Assembly: GCA_964608315.1 (NCBI GenBank)
Contig: CAZSNF010000001.1
Location: 200,158 to 264,157, forward strand
DNA from: VXPQ01 sp964608315
GTDB lineage: Bacteria; Bacteroidota; Rhodothermia; Rhodothermales; VXPQ01
DNA: 64,000 nucleotides
Direction: 5' to 3'
The notes under the pieces were generated by a model. It had not been told where the DNA came from, did not search any database, and saw nothing but the letters and a program-made list of their open reading frames with translations. This document shows positions 24,547 to 32,789 of this stretch, one piece after another (position 1 is the stretch's first letter; every line of letters begins with the position of its first letter). A program made the translations under genes and the position numbers.

Positions 24547-25835
24547 GCGGGGACCTCGCTGTCCGGGATATAGCGACCAGTCGTGCAGGCGTTTCGTACG
24601 AAATACTGCCGGGCGACCCGCTGTACGTCCTGCGCGGCGACGGCGCTCAGACGGTCCTGCATGGACGTGTACAGTTTCCAGTCGCCCGCCGCAAGCGCCT
24701 CGCTGAGTTCCGCAGCCGCCGAAAACGACCCGTCCCGGCTAAAGGCGGCCTGCGCCTTGCGCTGGTTTATCGCGCGACGCAATTCTTCTTCCTCCACGCC
24801 GTTTTCGCGAATTTCGTCCACTGCTTCATGGATGGCCGATTCCACTTCTTCATGCGTTTTGCCGGGGGCCGGTCTCGCAAACACATAGGCAAGCCCCGGA
24901 TCGCGAAATCGGGAAACGCTTCCCCACGCGCTGGTTGCGACGCCCCGATTCGTAAGGCGCCGATACAAACGGCTATTCTTGCCCGCGGACAGGACGACGG
25001 AAAGCATGTCGAGAGCGTCCGTGTCCGCATCCAGTCCGCAGGGCGATTTCCAGGCAATCATTACGGCGCCTTGCCACCCTGCCTGCCGCACGACCACGCG
25101 CCGTTCCGCCTCCTGCGCCGGTTCGCGCGCGCGAAAGACGGGCAAGGGCTTCTCCGGGTTGGCTACAGACCCGAAATGGCGGCGAATGCGCTCCAGCGTC
25201 TTCGTTTTGTCGAAATCTCCGATGACGCTGACCGTTGCATTGTCCGGCCGGTACCAGGTATCGTATATCTGGCGCAAGCCGGCCGGCGTCATCTGTTCCA
25301 CATCCTTTCTCCATCCAATCACCGGATGGTGGTAGGGATGCACCGTGAAGGCGGCGCTCCAGACCGCATGGAAAAGTTTGCGAATCGGGTCGTTTTCTCC
25401 CCGGTCCAGTTCGTTCAGGATTACCGTGCGTTCCCGCTCCATGTCTTCGTCCCGCAGCAAGGCTCCGCGCATGCGATCCGCTTCGATTTCCACGGCGAGC
25501 GGGAGGTGTTCTCCGGGAAGCATTTCATAGTAATTCGTTCGGTCCAGCGAAGTGGTGGCGTTGACCCGGGCCCCCGTACGCTGCAATACGCTGAACACCG
25601 AAGCGCCGGCCTCTTTGTTGAAGCGGGCCGACCCTTTGAACATGAGGTGTTCGAGAAAATGAAACGCTCCCGTGCGGCCTTCCGGCTCGTGCCGGCTGCC
25701 TGCGAGGTAGGTAACCATAAAGGTGGCGACCGGGGTCGTAGCGTCCCGGAGCAGCAATACCTGCAAGCCATTGGACTCGAGGCGATATGCCTCTACGCCC
25801 TGCGATGCTTCCTCGAATGCGAAACCTTCCGGCAT
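24543..25835 (-). CDS. M16-family zinc peptidase, catalytic subunit
   Basis: 430 residues. Inverzincin metalloprotease with HxxEH at 59-63 (HFLEHLMFKGS) and the downstream glutamate within ERERTVILNELDRGENDP. The second half has the M16 C-terminal fold (VVLSAGKNSRLYRRLTNRGVATS). No signal peptide is seen. It starts at ATG 25835 only 5 bp after the polA stop, with GAGGA as ribosome binding site, and overlaps the partner gene by 4 bp. A heterodimer of the two is the likely working form. Confidence 0.93.
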   Translation of the reverse strand: MPEGFAFEEASQGVEAYRLESNGLQVLLLRDATTPVATFMVTYLAGSRHEPEGRTGAFHFLEHLMFKGSARFNKEAGASVFSVLQRTGARVNATTSLDRTNYYEMLPGEHLPLAVEIEADRMRGALLRDEDMERERTVILNELDRGENDPIRKLFHAVWSAAFTVHPYHHPVIGWRKDVEQMTPAGLRQIYDTWYRPDNATVSVIGDFDKTKTLERIRRHFGSVANPEKPLPVFRAREPAQEAERRVVVRQAGWQGAVMIAWKSPCGLDADTDALDMLSVVLSAGKNSRLYRRLTNRGVATSAWGSVSRFRDPGLAYVFARPAPGKTHEEVESAIHEAVDEIRENGVEEEELRRAINQRKAQAAFSRDGSFSAAAELSEALAAGDWKLYTSMQDRLSAVAAQDVQRVARQYFVRNACTTGRYIPDSEVPA

Positions 25836-25840
25836 GGTCC

Positions 25841-28669
25841 TCAATGTGCGTCGAGCCAATGATCTCCTGTGTTCATGTGCACCTCGACCGGCACCTCGAG
25901 CGGAAGCGCCAATTCCATTTCCTCGCGAACGATCGTTTGCACTGCATCGATTTCTTCCGGCGGCATTTCCAGAACGAGTTCGTCGTGCACTTGCAGCAAC
26001 ATGCGGGCCGCGAGACCGGCCTCCTTCAGTTTGCGATCTATCCGAACCATGGCGATTTTTATCATATCGGCCTGCGTGCCCTGAATGGGCATGTTGCGAG
26101 CCACCCGCTCGGAAAACGCGCGCTGAGCCTGGTTGCGCGAATGGATATTCGGCACGAAACGCCGCCGCCCGAGAATCGTGCGAACGTATCCCTTCTCCTG
26201 TGCCTCTTCGACTACCCGGTTGATAAGGGTCGTTACCGCAGGATACGTCTTCAGATAGGTATCGATCAATTCCTGGGCTTCCGCAACCTGGCACCGCAGC
26301 CGCTGGGCCAGCCCCCTCGCCCCGATGCCGTAGGGAATGCCGTAATTTACTTCTTTGGCCTTGCGGCGCTGGTCCTCATGCACTTCTTCGGGCGAAACGT
26401 TGTAGATATTCGCCGCGACGGCGCGATGTATGTCCACTTTCTGTCGAAACGCTTCGGCGAGCGCCTGATCCCCGCTCATGGAGGCCAGAATGCGAAGTTC
26501 TATTTGCACGTAGTCGGAAGAAAGCAATTTCCATCCCTTTTCAGCCACGAAGGCCTTGCGGATTTCTCGTCCCTTGTCCGTCCGGATGGGAATATTTTGC
26601 AGGTTGGGGCCTGCCGAGGATAATCTCCCCGTGGCCGCCACGGTCTGATTGTAGTTCGTGTGAATGCGGCCGGTATCGGGATGGATCAACTTGCCGAGGC
26701 TGTCCGCGTAGGTGCTTTTCAGCTTGGAAAACTTGCGCCATTCGAGTACGAGCGCCGGAAGGGGATGGCTGCCGGCGAGCTGCTCCAGCACTTCTTCTCT
26801 TGTGGAAGGAGCGCCCCGGGAGGTTTTGCGTTTGCTTGGCAAGCCTAATTTCCCGAACAGAATATGGCCGAGCTGTTGCGGCGAGCCGATCTTGAACGTT
26901 TCTCCGGCCTCTGCATAGATTTGCTCTTCGATGTCGCGCAGGCGCTCTCCGATTTCTCCGGAAAGCGTGGCCAGCATATCGGGATCGACGCGTATTCCGG
27001 TGATTTCCATGTCCGCCAACACGCGCAGGAGCGGAAATTCGATGCGCTCCGCAAGCATCAGCAAGCCCTCCTCCCGGAGCTGTTTCTCAAGTATATCCGC
27101 CAGGCGCAAGGTGACGTCCGCATCTTCGCATGCGTACGGACATGCTTTTTCGGGGGCTACGTCCCGCATCGACTGCTGATTTTTTCCCGTCCCGATAAGG
27201 TCTTCGATCGGAATGGTCTGGTAGTCCAGAAACTTCAGCGCCAGCGAATCAAGGCCGTGCGCTTCTTCGGGGGACAACAGATAATGCGCCACCATCGTAT
27301 CGAAAAAAGGACCTTCGACCCGCAGGCCCTGCCGCTCCAGCGTAACGATGTCGTACTTCACGTTCTGGCCGACCTTGAGCGCTTGTCCGCGCAGGACGGG
27401 CGCCAGCAGGACCAGCGCATCTTTCGTGGACGTGCCGTCCGGCAAGGGCGTGGGAATATAGCAGGCCTTGCCGGGATCCCGGGAAAAGGAAATGCCCACG
27501 AGCGACGCCCACATCGGATCGACCGAAGTGGTCTCCGTGTCGAAAGCGAACCGCTCGGCCTTGCGCAATGCGTCCGCTTCGGCTTGCAGGCTTTCCTTGT
27601 CGGCGATGAGCCGATAGGTCGTTTTTTCCGGGTCGTACGACGTCAGGCCGCGTTGCGGCGGTTCTTCGGAAAAGAGCGTCGGGGAGGCCTCTTGTTTCGT
27701 TTCCGAGGGGCTTGCTCCGCCGTTTTGCGCAGGCGCGCCGCCTGTTTGCGCAAATTCTCCCGATTTCACCTTGCGGTAGAGCCGGTTAAACTGAAGTTCG
27801 TTGAACAGGGAAAGCAAGGCTTCGCGATCAGGCGAGGAGCGCGTGAGTTGCGCCGGCGTAACGTCAAGCGGCACATCCGTTTTGATGGTCACCAGTTGCT
27901 TGCTGAGCAAGGCTTTGTCGCGGTGTTCGAGCAAGCCCTCGCGCGCCCGCTTGCCCTTCACGTCCTCCGCGTTTTCCAGCAGGTTTTCGAGCGAGCCGTA
28001 TTCCTGGATCAGCTTCATCGCCGTTTTTTCGCCGACGCCGGGTACGCCCGGCACATTGTCGCTGGCGTCTCCCATGAGCGCCAGCAAATCAATGAACCGG
28101 ATCGGCGGGAGGCCATATTTTTCCCGAAACGTCCCCTCGGTGACGGAATCGAAGCCTTCTCCGCGCCGGGCCGGCCGAAAGATGGAAATATGCTCGCCGA
28201 GCAATTGCTGGAAATCCTTGTCGGGAGACACGATCACCGCCCCGGAGCCTTCTTCGGCGGTTTGCCGCGCCAGGGTGCCGATCACGTCGTCGGCTTCCAC
28301 GCCGCCTTCCTCGATGACGATCACGCCCGTCGCTTCCACAATCTCCTTGATGCGGGGAAGCGCTGCGGCCAGGTCTTCCGGAATCGGGCTCCGGTTTGCC
28401 TTGTACTCCTCGAATAATTCATCCCGGAACGTGCCTTCGCCGGGTCCCACCACATCGAAAACCACGGCTATGCGCATAATGTCCTGGTCTTCGATGAGCT
28501 TGAGCAACGTGGTGGTGAAACCGTACGCCGCCGAGGTGTTTTCGCCCTGCGCATTGATCAACGGGCGGCCAATGAACGCAAAATAGGCGCGATAGGCCAA
28601 GGCCATCGCGTCCAGCAAGTACAGGGGGGCGGTTTGCTTCGCCGCGTTCGTTTCGTTTTGTCGGGTCAT
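25841..28669 (-). CDS. polA: DNA polymerase I
   Basis: 942 residues. 5'-3' exonuclease (about 15-300: LYLLDAMALAYRAYFAF, VEADDVIGTLA, PGVPGVGEKTA), an intact proofreading domain (FDTETTSVDPMW with DxE; GQNVKYDIVTL; YACEDADVTLRL) and the polymerase domain with motif A SSDYVQIELRILAS, motif B RRKAKEVNYGIPYGIG and motif C LLQVHDELVLEMP. Position 776 of motif B is Tyr where E. coli has Phe762. Start at 28669 (MTRQNETN) avoids a 47-residue unrelated extension. It is divergently arranged with rfbB, and followed by the M16 pair. Confidence 0.97.
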   Translation of the reverse strand: MTRQNETNAAKQTAPLYLLDAMALAYRAYFAFIGRPLINAQGENTSAAYGFTTTLLKLIEDQDIMRIAVVFDVVGPGEGTFRDELFEEYKANRSPIPEDLAAALPRIKEIVEATGVIVIEEGGVEADDVIGTLARQTAEEGSGAVIVSPDKDFQQLLGEHISIFRPARRGEGFDSVTEGTFREKYGLPPIRFIDLLALMGDASDNVPGVPGVGEKTAMKLIQEYGSLENLLENAEDVKGKRAREGLLEHRDKALLSKQLVTIKTDVPLDVTPAQLTRSSPDREALLSLFNELQFNRLYRKVKSGEFAQTGGAPAQNGGASPSETKQEASPTLFSEEPPQRGLTSYDPEKTTYRLIADKESLQAEADALRKAERFAFDTETTSVDPMWASLVGISFSRDPGKACYIPTPLPDGTSTKDALVLLAPVLRGQALKVGQNVKYDIVTLERQGLRVEGPFFDTMVAHYLLSPEEAHGLDSLALKFLDYQTIPIEDLIGTGKNQQSMRDVAPEKACPYACEDADVTLRLADILEKQLREEGLLMLAERIEFPLLRVLADMEITGIRVDPDMLATLSGEIGERLRDIEEQIYAEAGETFKIGSPQQLGHILFGKLGLPSKRKTSRGAPSTREEVLEQLAGSHPLPALVLEWRKFSKLKSTYADSLGKLIHPDTGRIHTNYNQTVAATGRLSSAGPNLQNIPIRTDKGREIRKAFVAEKGWKLLSSDYVQIELRILASMSGDQALAEAFRQKVDIHRAVAANIYNVSPEEVHEDQRRKAKEVNYGIPYGIGARGLAQRLRCQVAEAQELIDTYLKTYPAVTTLINRVVEEAQEKGYVRTILGRRRFVPNIHSRNQAQRAFSERVARNMPIQGTQADMIKIAMVRIDRKLKEAGLAARMLLQVHDELVLEMPPEEIDAVQTIVREEMELALPLEVPVEVHMNTGDHWLDAH

Positions 28670-28785
28670 ATCATTCTGGCCTCGCTGATAGCGCGCGCCC
28701 GTCTGCGAAACCGCGCCGGGCGCATGCTGTATAAAGCCCGGCGAGGCATTTCGTTCTTTTTGCCCATGCATTCCCTGCGCCTTCC

Positions 28786-29889
28786 GTGGATTCTCACGCC
28801 CTTCGGACACATCGCAACCATGTTCCCCGCTCCGTACTGGTTACCGGCGGGGCGGGCTTCATCGGATCCAATTTTCTGCTCAGGATGGTCCCGCGTTACC
28901 CCGAGGCGCGGTTCGTGAACCTGGATTCCCTGACGTACGCCGGCAACCTCATGAACCTGGCGCCCCTCGAGCAGGCGGAAAATTACTTTTTTGCGCACGG
29001 CGATATTGCGGACCGGGAAAAGGTTCGCGCGTTGTTCCGGGAGCATGCGTTTTCTACCGTCGTGCATTTTGCCGCAGAGAGTCACGTAGACCGGTCCGTG
29101 CGGGCGCCGCTTTCCTTTGTGCATACGAATGTGCTGGGCACGGCGACGCTCCTCGAAGAAGCCCGAGCCGCCTGGAGCGCCGACGATTTCGGAGCCGGGT
29201 CCTGTCGTTTTCACCATGTATCGACCGATGAAGTATACGGCAGCCTGGGTTCCGAAGGCTTCTTTTCCGAAACGACGCCGTACGATCCCCGGTCGCCCTA
29301 TTCGGCTTCGAAAGCCTCCGCCGATCATTTTGTCCGCGCCTGGGCGCAAACATATGGCTTGCCGGTCGTGATTTCAAACTGTTCGAACAATTACGGTCCC
29401 CGGCAATTTCCCGAAAAACTGATCCCGCTGGTTATTGTCCGGGCCATGCAGGAAAACGAGATTCCAATTTACGGCACGGGAGAAAATGTGCGCGACTGGC
29501 TTTTCGTGGAAGATCATTGCGAAGCGCTTGAAACCATTCTGCTGTCGGGCGTCGATGGGGAAACCTACGGCATAGGCGGCGAAGCGTGTCGTACGAATCT
29601 TGAAATCGCGCGCGATGTGCTGGATTGCGTCGATCAGGCGCTTGGACGACCCGAAGGCGCGTCGCGGGCGCTCGTGTCGTTTGCGCCGGATCGGCCCGGC
29701 CACGATTATCGCTACGCCATGGACGTCTCGAAAGTGCGCCGCGAACTGGGCTGGCGACCCCGGTACGATCTGGCGCAGGGAATCGAGGCGACCGTGGCCT
29801 GGTACCTGGAGAATAAAACCTGGCTGAAGCGCGTACTCGACGAATCCTGGCGCCAGTGGTGTCACGAGCAATATGTCGCCCCGGCGTAA
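28786..29889 (+). CDS. rfbB: dTDP-glucose 4,6-dehydratase
   Basis: 367 residues. Second step to dTDP-L-rhamnose: dTDP-glucose to the 4-keto-6-deoxy sugar. Extended SDR with GGAGFIG at 21-27, TDE catalytic triplet at 147-149 (HVSTDEVYGS), YSASK with Tyr172/Lys176, and SNNYGPRQFPEKLIPL. The N-terminal about 14 residues are extra relative to the usual start and may reflect an upstream ATG. It begins the sugar-nucleotide cluster with rfbA and an rfbC-like gene. Confidence 0.95.
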   Translation: MDSHALRTHRNHVPRSVLVTGGAGFIGSNFLLRMVPRYPEARFVNLDSLTYAGNLMNLAPLEQAENYFFAHGDIADREKVRALFREHAFSTVVHFAAESHVDRSVRAPLSFVHTNVLGTATLLEEARAAWSADDFGAGSCRFHHVSTDEVYGSLGSEGFFSETTPYDPRSPYSASKASADHFVRAWAQTYGLPVVISNCSNNYGPRQFPEKLIPLVIVRAMQENEIPIYGTGENVRDWLFVEDHCEALETILLSGVDGETYGIGGEACRTNLEIARDVLDCVDQALGRPEGASRALVSFAPDRPGHDYRYAMDVSKVRRELGWRPRYDLAQGIEATVAWYLENKTWLKRVLDESWRQWCHEQYVAPA

Positions 29890-29930
29890 CCGTTTCGGCG
29901 TAACCCGTATTGGCCCGTATCGAAAAACAC

Positions 29931-30740
29931 ATGTCCGAAGATCAATCCCTCAAGGGCGTTCTGTTGGCAGGCGGCCAGGGAAGCCGTTTGTACCCGCTCA
30001 CGCGGATCACCAACAAGCACTTGCTTCCGGTCGGTCGTTATCCGATGATCTTCCATCCGCTGGTCAGGATGCGCCGGGCGGGCATTCGGGAAGTCGCCGT
30101 GGTGACCAGTCCCGGACATATGGGGGATGTCGTGAATCTTCTTGGAAGCGGACGCGACCTGGGTCTGGACCTGACTTTTCGCGTACAGGACGAACCGGGC
30201 GGCATTGCCCAGGCGCTTGGGCTGTGCGCTTCGTTTGCGGCGGGGCAGCCCCTGCTGGTCATTCTGGGGGATAATATCATCGGCGAGGATATCGGGGATC
30301 AGGTGATTGCGTTTCGCAGGCAACTTGCTGCGAACGGCGCAGGAGCCCGGGTATTGCTCAAGGAAGTGTCCGATCCTGAGCGCTACGGCGTACCTCGCTT
30401 CGACGGAGACCAGATTGTGGAGATTATCGAAAAGCCCTCCGATCCTCCCAGTAATTATTGCGTGACGGGTCTGTATTTTTACGATGCGGGCGTCTTCGAC
30501 GTAATTGCGGGCTTGGCTCCCAGCGCGCGCGGGGAATACGAAATCAGCGACGTAAGCAATGCATATATTCGGTCGGGAGGGCTTTCCTGGGGCGTACTGA
30601 GCGAGTGGTGGGGCGACGCCGGCGCCATTGAGGGGTGGCACGAAGCGAACGAACTGGCTCGCAACCTGATTTACGAGGAACTTAAGGAGCCTCTGATTAA
30701 TTCTACGTCGATCAGCGCTTCGCGTTCGCGCGTACAGTGA
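29931..30740 (+). CDS. rfbA: glucose-1-phosphate thymidylyltransferase
   Basis: 269 residues. Makes dTDP-glucose from dTTP and glucose-1-phosphate. Nucleotidyltransferase motifs: KGVLLAGGQGSRLYPLTR, TNKHLLPVGRYPMI, the metal-binding LGDNIIGED, and IIEKPSDPPSNYCVTGLYFYD. It is the shorter type, ending after WGDAGAIEGWHEANELARNLIYEE. The last 19 residues (LKEPLINSTSISASRSRVQ) and the stop codon are translated from repeat B3, which begins at 30682, so the native C-terminus has been replaced or extended. ATG 29931 is preferred over TTG 29910. Confidence 0.93.
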   Translation: MSEDQSLKGVLLAGGQGSRLYPLTRITNKHLLPVGRYPMIFHPLVRMRRAGIREVAVVTSPGHMGDVVNLLGSGRDLGLDLTFRVQDEPGGIAQALGLCASFAAGQPLLVILGDNIIGEDIGDQVIAFRRQLAANGAGARVLLKEVSDPERYGVPRFDGDQIVEIIEKPSDPPSNYCVTGLYFYDAGVFDVIAGLAPSARGEYEISDVSNAYIRSGGLSWGVLSEWWGDAGAIEGWHEANELARNLIYEELKEPLINSTSISASRSRVQ

Positions 30741-30941
30741 CATTATGACGGCGTCGTTGAAATCAGCGGCATACGCTGCGGATTCGGGCGCAGCGGGCGC
30801 GAAGCGCCCTTCGGGAGGCCGCGAGGAACGCGCTGGCCGCGTCATTCCTCATTATGCGGGGCCTGCCGCATTGCTTCGTCATTCCTTGCCAGCGCGTCCC
30901 TCGCAGCCTCTGAACTTTGCAGAATTAATCAGAGGTTCCTA
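30682..30941 (+). repeat. type B dispersed repeat, copy B3 (overlaps rfbA 3' end)
   Basis: 260 bp, very close to B2 throughout (left TTAAGGAGCCTCTGATTAAT, right ATTAATCAGAGGTTCCT). The same internal frame starts at ATG 30745 (MTASLKSAAYAADSG); a one-base deletion near the right end shifts its last residues. It supplies the rfbA C-terminus. Another solo end, AAAGGATACCCTGAAT (30941-30956), abuts it and leads to the GTG start of the next gene. Confidence 0.9.
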
Positions 30942-30961
30942 AAGGATACCCTGAATGCGCC

Positions 30962-31450
30962 GTGAGTATCGTTTTTTCTGACTGGAAAGAGGGTGAAATA
31001 AGCGGGTGCCGGATTCGCCCGCTCCGTTTTTTCGAAGACGCCCGCGGGTCGCTGGTCGAGTTTTTCCGCCGCGACGAATGGCCCGAGTCCGTGCACCCGC
31101 GCATGGGCTACTTGTCCCTTACCCGTCCCGGCGTGGCGCGCGGGCCGCACGAACATGTGGCGCAAACAGATTTGTTCGTATTTTTCAATGGCGTTTTTCG
31201 GCTGTATTTGTGGGATACGCGCCCGGATTCTCCTTCTTTCGGCTATCGTTTCAGCGAAGAGTTCGGGGCAGCGCGTCCGGCGGCGGCGCTTGTTCCGCCG
31301 GGCGTCGTGCACGCCTATCGCAATACGGGGAGCGAAGATGCGTGGATCGTCAATTGCCCGAACCGACTCTATGCGGGAGAAGGCAAACGCGAGCCGGTAG
31401 ACGAAATCCGCCACGAAGATCAACCGGACTCGCAGTTCGCAATGGACTGA
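30962..31450 (+). CDS. cupin / dTDP-4-dehydrorhamnose 3,5-epimerase-like protein
   Basis: 162 residues, starting with GTG. RfbC-like jelly roll: IRPLRFFEDARGSLVEFFRRDEW, MGYLSLTRPGVARGPHEHVAQTDLF, DTRPDSPSFGYRFSEEFGAARPAAALVPPGVVHAYRNTG. The histidine of GPHEH aligns with the catalytic-region His of RfbC, and VPPGVVHAYRN with the conserved WPPGFAHGF-like region. Context behind rfbB-rfbA supports a dTDP-sugar epimerase or sugar-modifying role. No rfbD reductase is in the window. It begins 20 bp after repeat B3. Confidence 0.8.
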   Translation: MSIVFSDWKEGEISGCRIRPLRFFEDARGSLVEFFRRDEWPESVHPRMGYLSLTRPGVARGPHEHVAQTDLFVFFNGVFRLYLWDTRPDSPSFGYRFSEEFGAARPAAALVPPGVVHAYRNTGSEDAWIVNCPNRLYAGEGKREPVDEIRHEDQPDSQFAMD

Positions 31451-31486
31451 ACAAAAGGCGTACGCCGGGGAAATGCTGCATCCTTT

Positions 31487-32554
31487 ATGACGGAAATCAA
31501 TCTTGCCTTAACGCCCGCGAGCCGACTGGACGTAATCGACGTCCGGCGCCGCGTTCGCGAAAGTTACGGAGACATTCTCGACTCGTACGACCGGGTTCTC
31601 TACTGTTCCCACCATACGACGGGCGGCTATATCGACCAGGAATTAGCCCATCGGTTGAATCACAGCCTGGATTCCATTCATACTTTTTTGCGTGCGTTTC
31701 AGCGGCTTTTCCCGGCGGGAAAAAGTTATCGGCACGACGACATGGCGTCGCGCGCGGAACTGACGGAAGAGCAACGCAAGGACGAACCGCCCAATGCGGA
31801 TTCTCACCTCAGCTTTATCAGCGCAGGCATTGAAAACTGCGTGGACTACCGCAACGACGAGCGGAGCCGGCCGGTGTATTTTATAGACCTGGACGGCGTC
31901 AACCACAAAGATCAGGCGCGCAGGAGGCGTTCCACTATCGTTGGATTCGACAAGGATCGCCTGGTGGATCGATTCAGCGTCAAGGCGCCGGTTGCCGACG
32001 AACACATCGGCTCGGTCGATTTGAATAACGAAGAGATCGGGCTGTTCGAAAAAGCCGAGGACCTTATCCGTCAACAAGGGATAGAGAAAGGATGGGTCGA
32101 ATTCGAACTGGCTCCGGATCAACTCGGGGCAGGACTCACAGTCAATGAGTACGAAATACTCCTGATGCAGCACGACCTCGCGTCGGTGTTGAAAAATCCG
32201 CTGGAGTACGCCATTACGAGCGGACAGTACCTTTTCCGCAACCCCCTGGCCCTCCCGGGCAAGAGCTGGCAGTACGTTAAATACGATTTTATTCGGATGA
32301 TCAACAGCGTACTGCACGTGCCGGGGTTCCGAAAATTATTGCCGGACCAGGCCGTGCGGCGCTTGTTCACGACCTCTGCTTCGCACTTTCTAGGCATGAA
32401 ACGCGCAGTTCGCTTCCTGGTCTTGCCCGGCGAGGAATCGGATGAATGCGGGTCCATTGTGAAGGGAACATATCAAAGCCCCATTCTCGTGCAGTGGAAA
32501 AAGCCGAATTCCGGCAGCCGCCGCATAATCGCCACGCTTCGAGAGTGCCTATGA
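31487..32554 (+). CDS. protein with two YjbQ/UPF0047-like domains
   Basis: 355 residues. I read it as a tandem duplication of the about 140-residue YjbQ (UPF0047) fold. Domain 1 (about 1-165): LTPASRLDVIDVRRRVRES, CSHHTTGGYIDQELAHRL (HTT as in YjbQ), NADSHLSFISAG, then PVYFIDLDGVNHKDQARRRR. Domain 2 (about 185-355): WVEFELAPDQLGAGLTVNEYE with LTVNE, SASHFLGMKRAVRFLVLPG, and GSIVKGTYQSPILVQW ending GSRRIIATLREC, nearly identical to the YjbQ C-terminus. Each half lacks some of the conserved polar residues that the other keeps. YjbQ proteins have weak thiamine phosphate synthase activity; the function of this two-domain form is unknown. It follows the dTDP-sugar genes. Confidence 0.65.
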   Translation: MTEINLALTPASRLDVIDVRRRVRESYGDILDSYDRVLYCSHHTTGGYIDQELAHRLNHSLDSIHTFLRAFQRLFPAGKSYRHDDMASRAELTEEQRKDEPPNADSHLSFISAGIENCVDYRNDERSRPVYFIDLDGVNHKDQARRRRSTIVGFDKDRLVDRFSVKAPVADEHIGSVDLNNEEIGLFEKAEDLIRQQGIEKGWVEFELAPDQLGAGLTVNEYEILLMQHDLASVLKNPLEYAITSGQYLFRNPLALPGKSWQYVKYDFIRMINSVLHVPGFRKLLPDQAVRRLFTTSASHFLGMKRAVRFLVLPGEESDECGSIVKGTYQSPILVQWKKPNSGSRRIIATLRECL

Positions 32555-32581
32555 GGCGCTCTGTTCGACCCGGAGGGGGGC

Positions 32582-32789
32582 TTAAGGATACTCTGATTAA
32601 GGCAAGACGGTCCAGAGGGGGCTGTGGATGCGCCTTTGAGCGAAACATCGGGCCCCAAAATATCCCGCCAGCCCATCGTCCGCGCACCCTTATGTATTCG
32701 CGAAAAGGCGCGCCACAGGCCCGTTTCACACTGGGCAGTGTGCCTCTCGCATCCTCTGAACTTTGCAGATTTAATCAGGGTATCCTTAA
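32582..32789 (+). repeat. type A dispersed repeat, copy A3 (inverted core)
   Basis: 208 bp at a convergent junction. Left TTAAGGATACTCTGATTAAG, right TTTAATCAGGGTATCCTTAA. The stem arms are 32618-32648 and 32692-32722. The core between them is inverted relative to A1 and A2 (here CATCGGGCCCCAAAATATCC first, CGCACCCTTATGT last) while the outer flanks keep their order. The terminal TTA at 32786-32788 is the stop codon of the SDR gene on the minus strand. Confidence 0.88.

Noticed and set aside
24543..26294. 583-residue version of the M16 peptidase starting at 26294
   Set aside because: The extra N-terminus is antisense-like Arg-rich sequence inside polA; the family start and a ribosome binding site lie at 25835.
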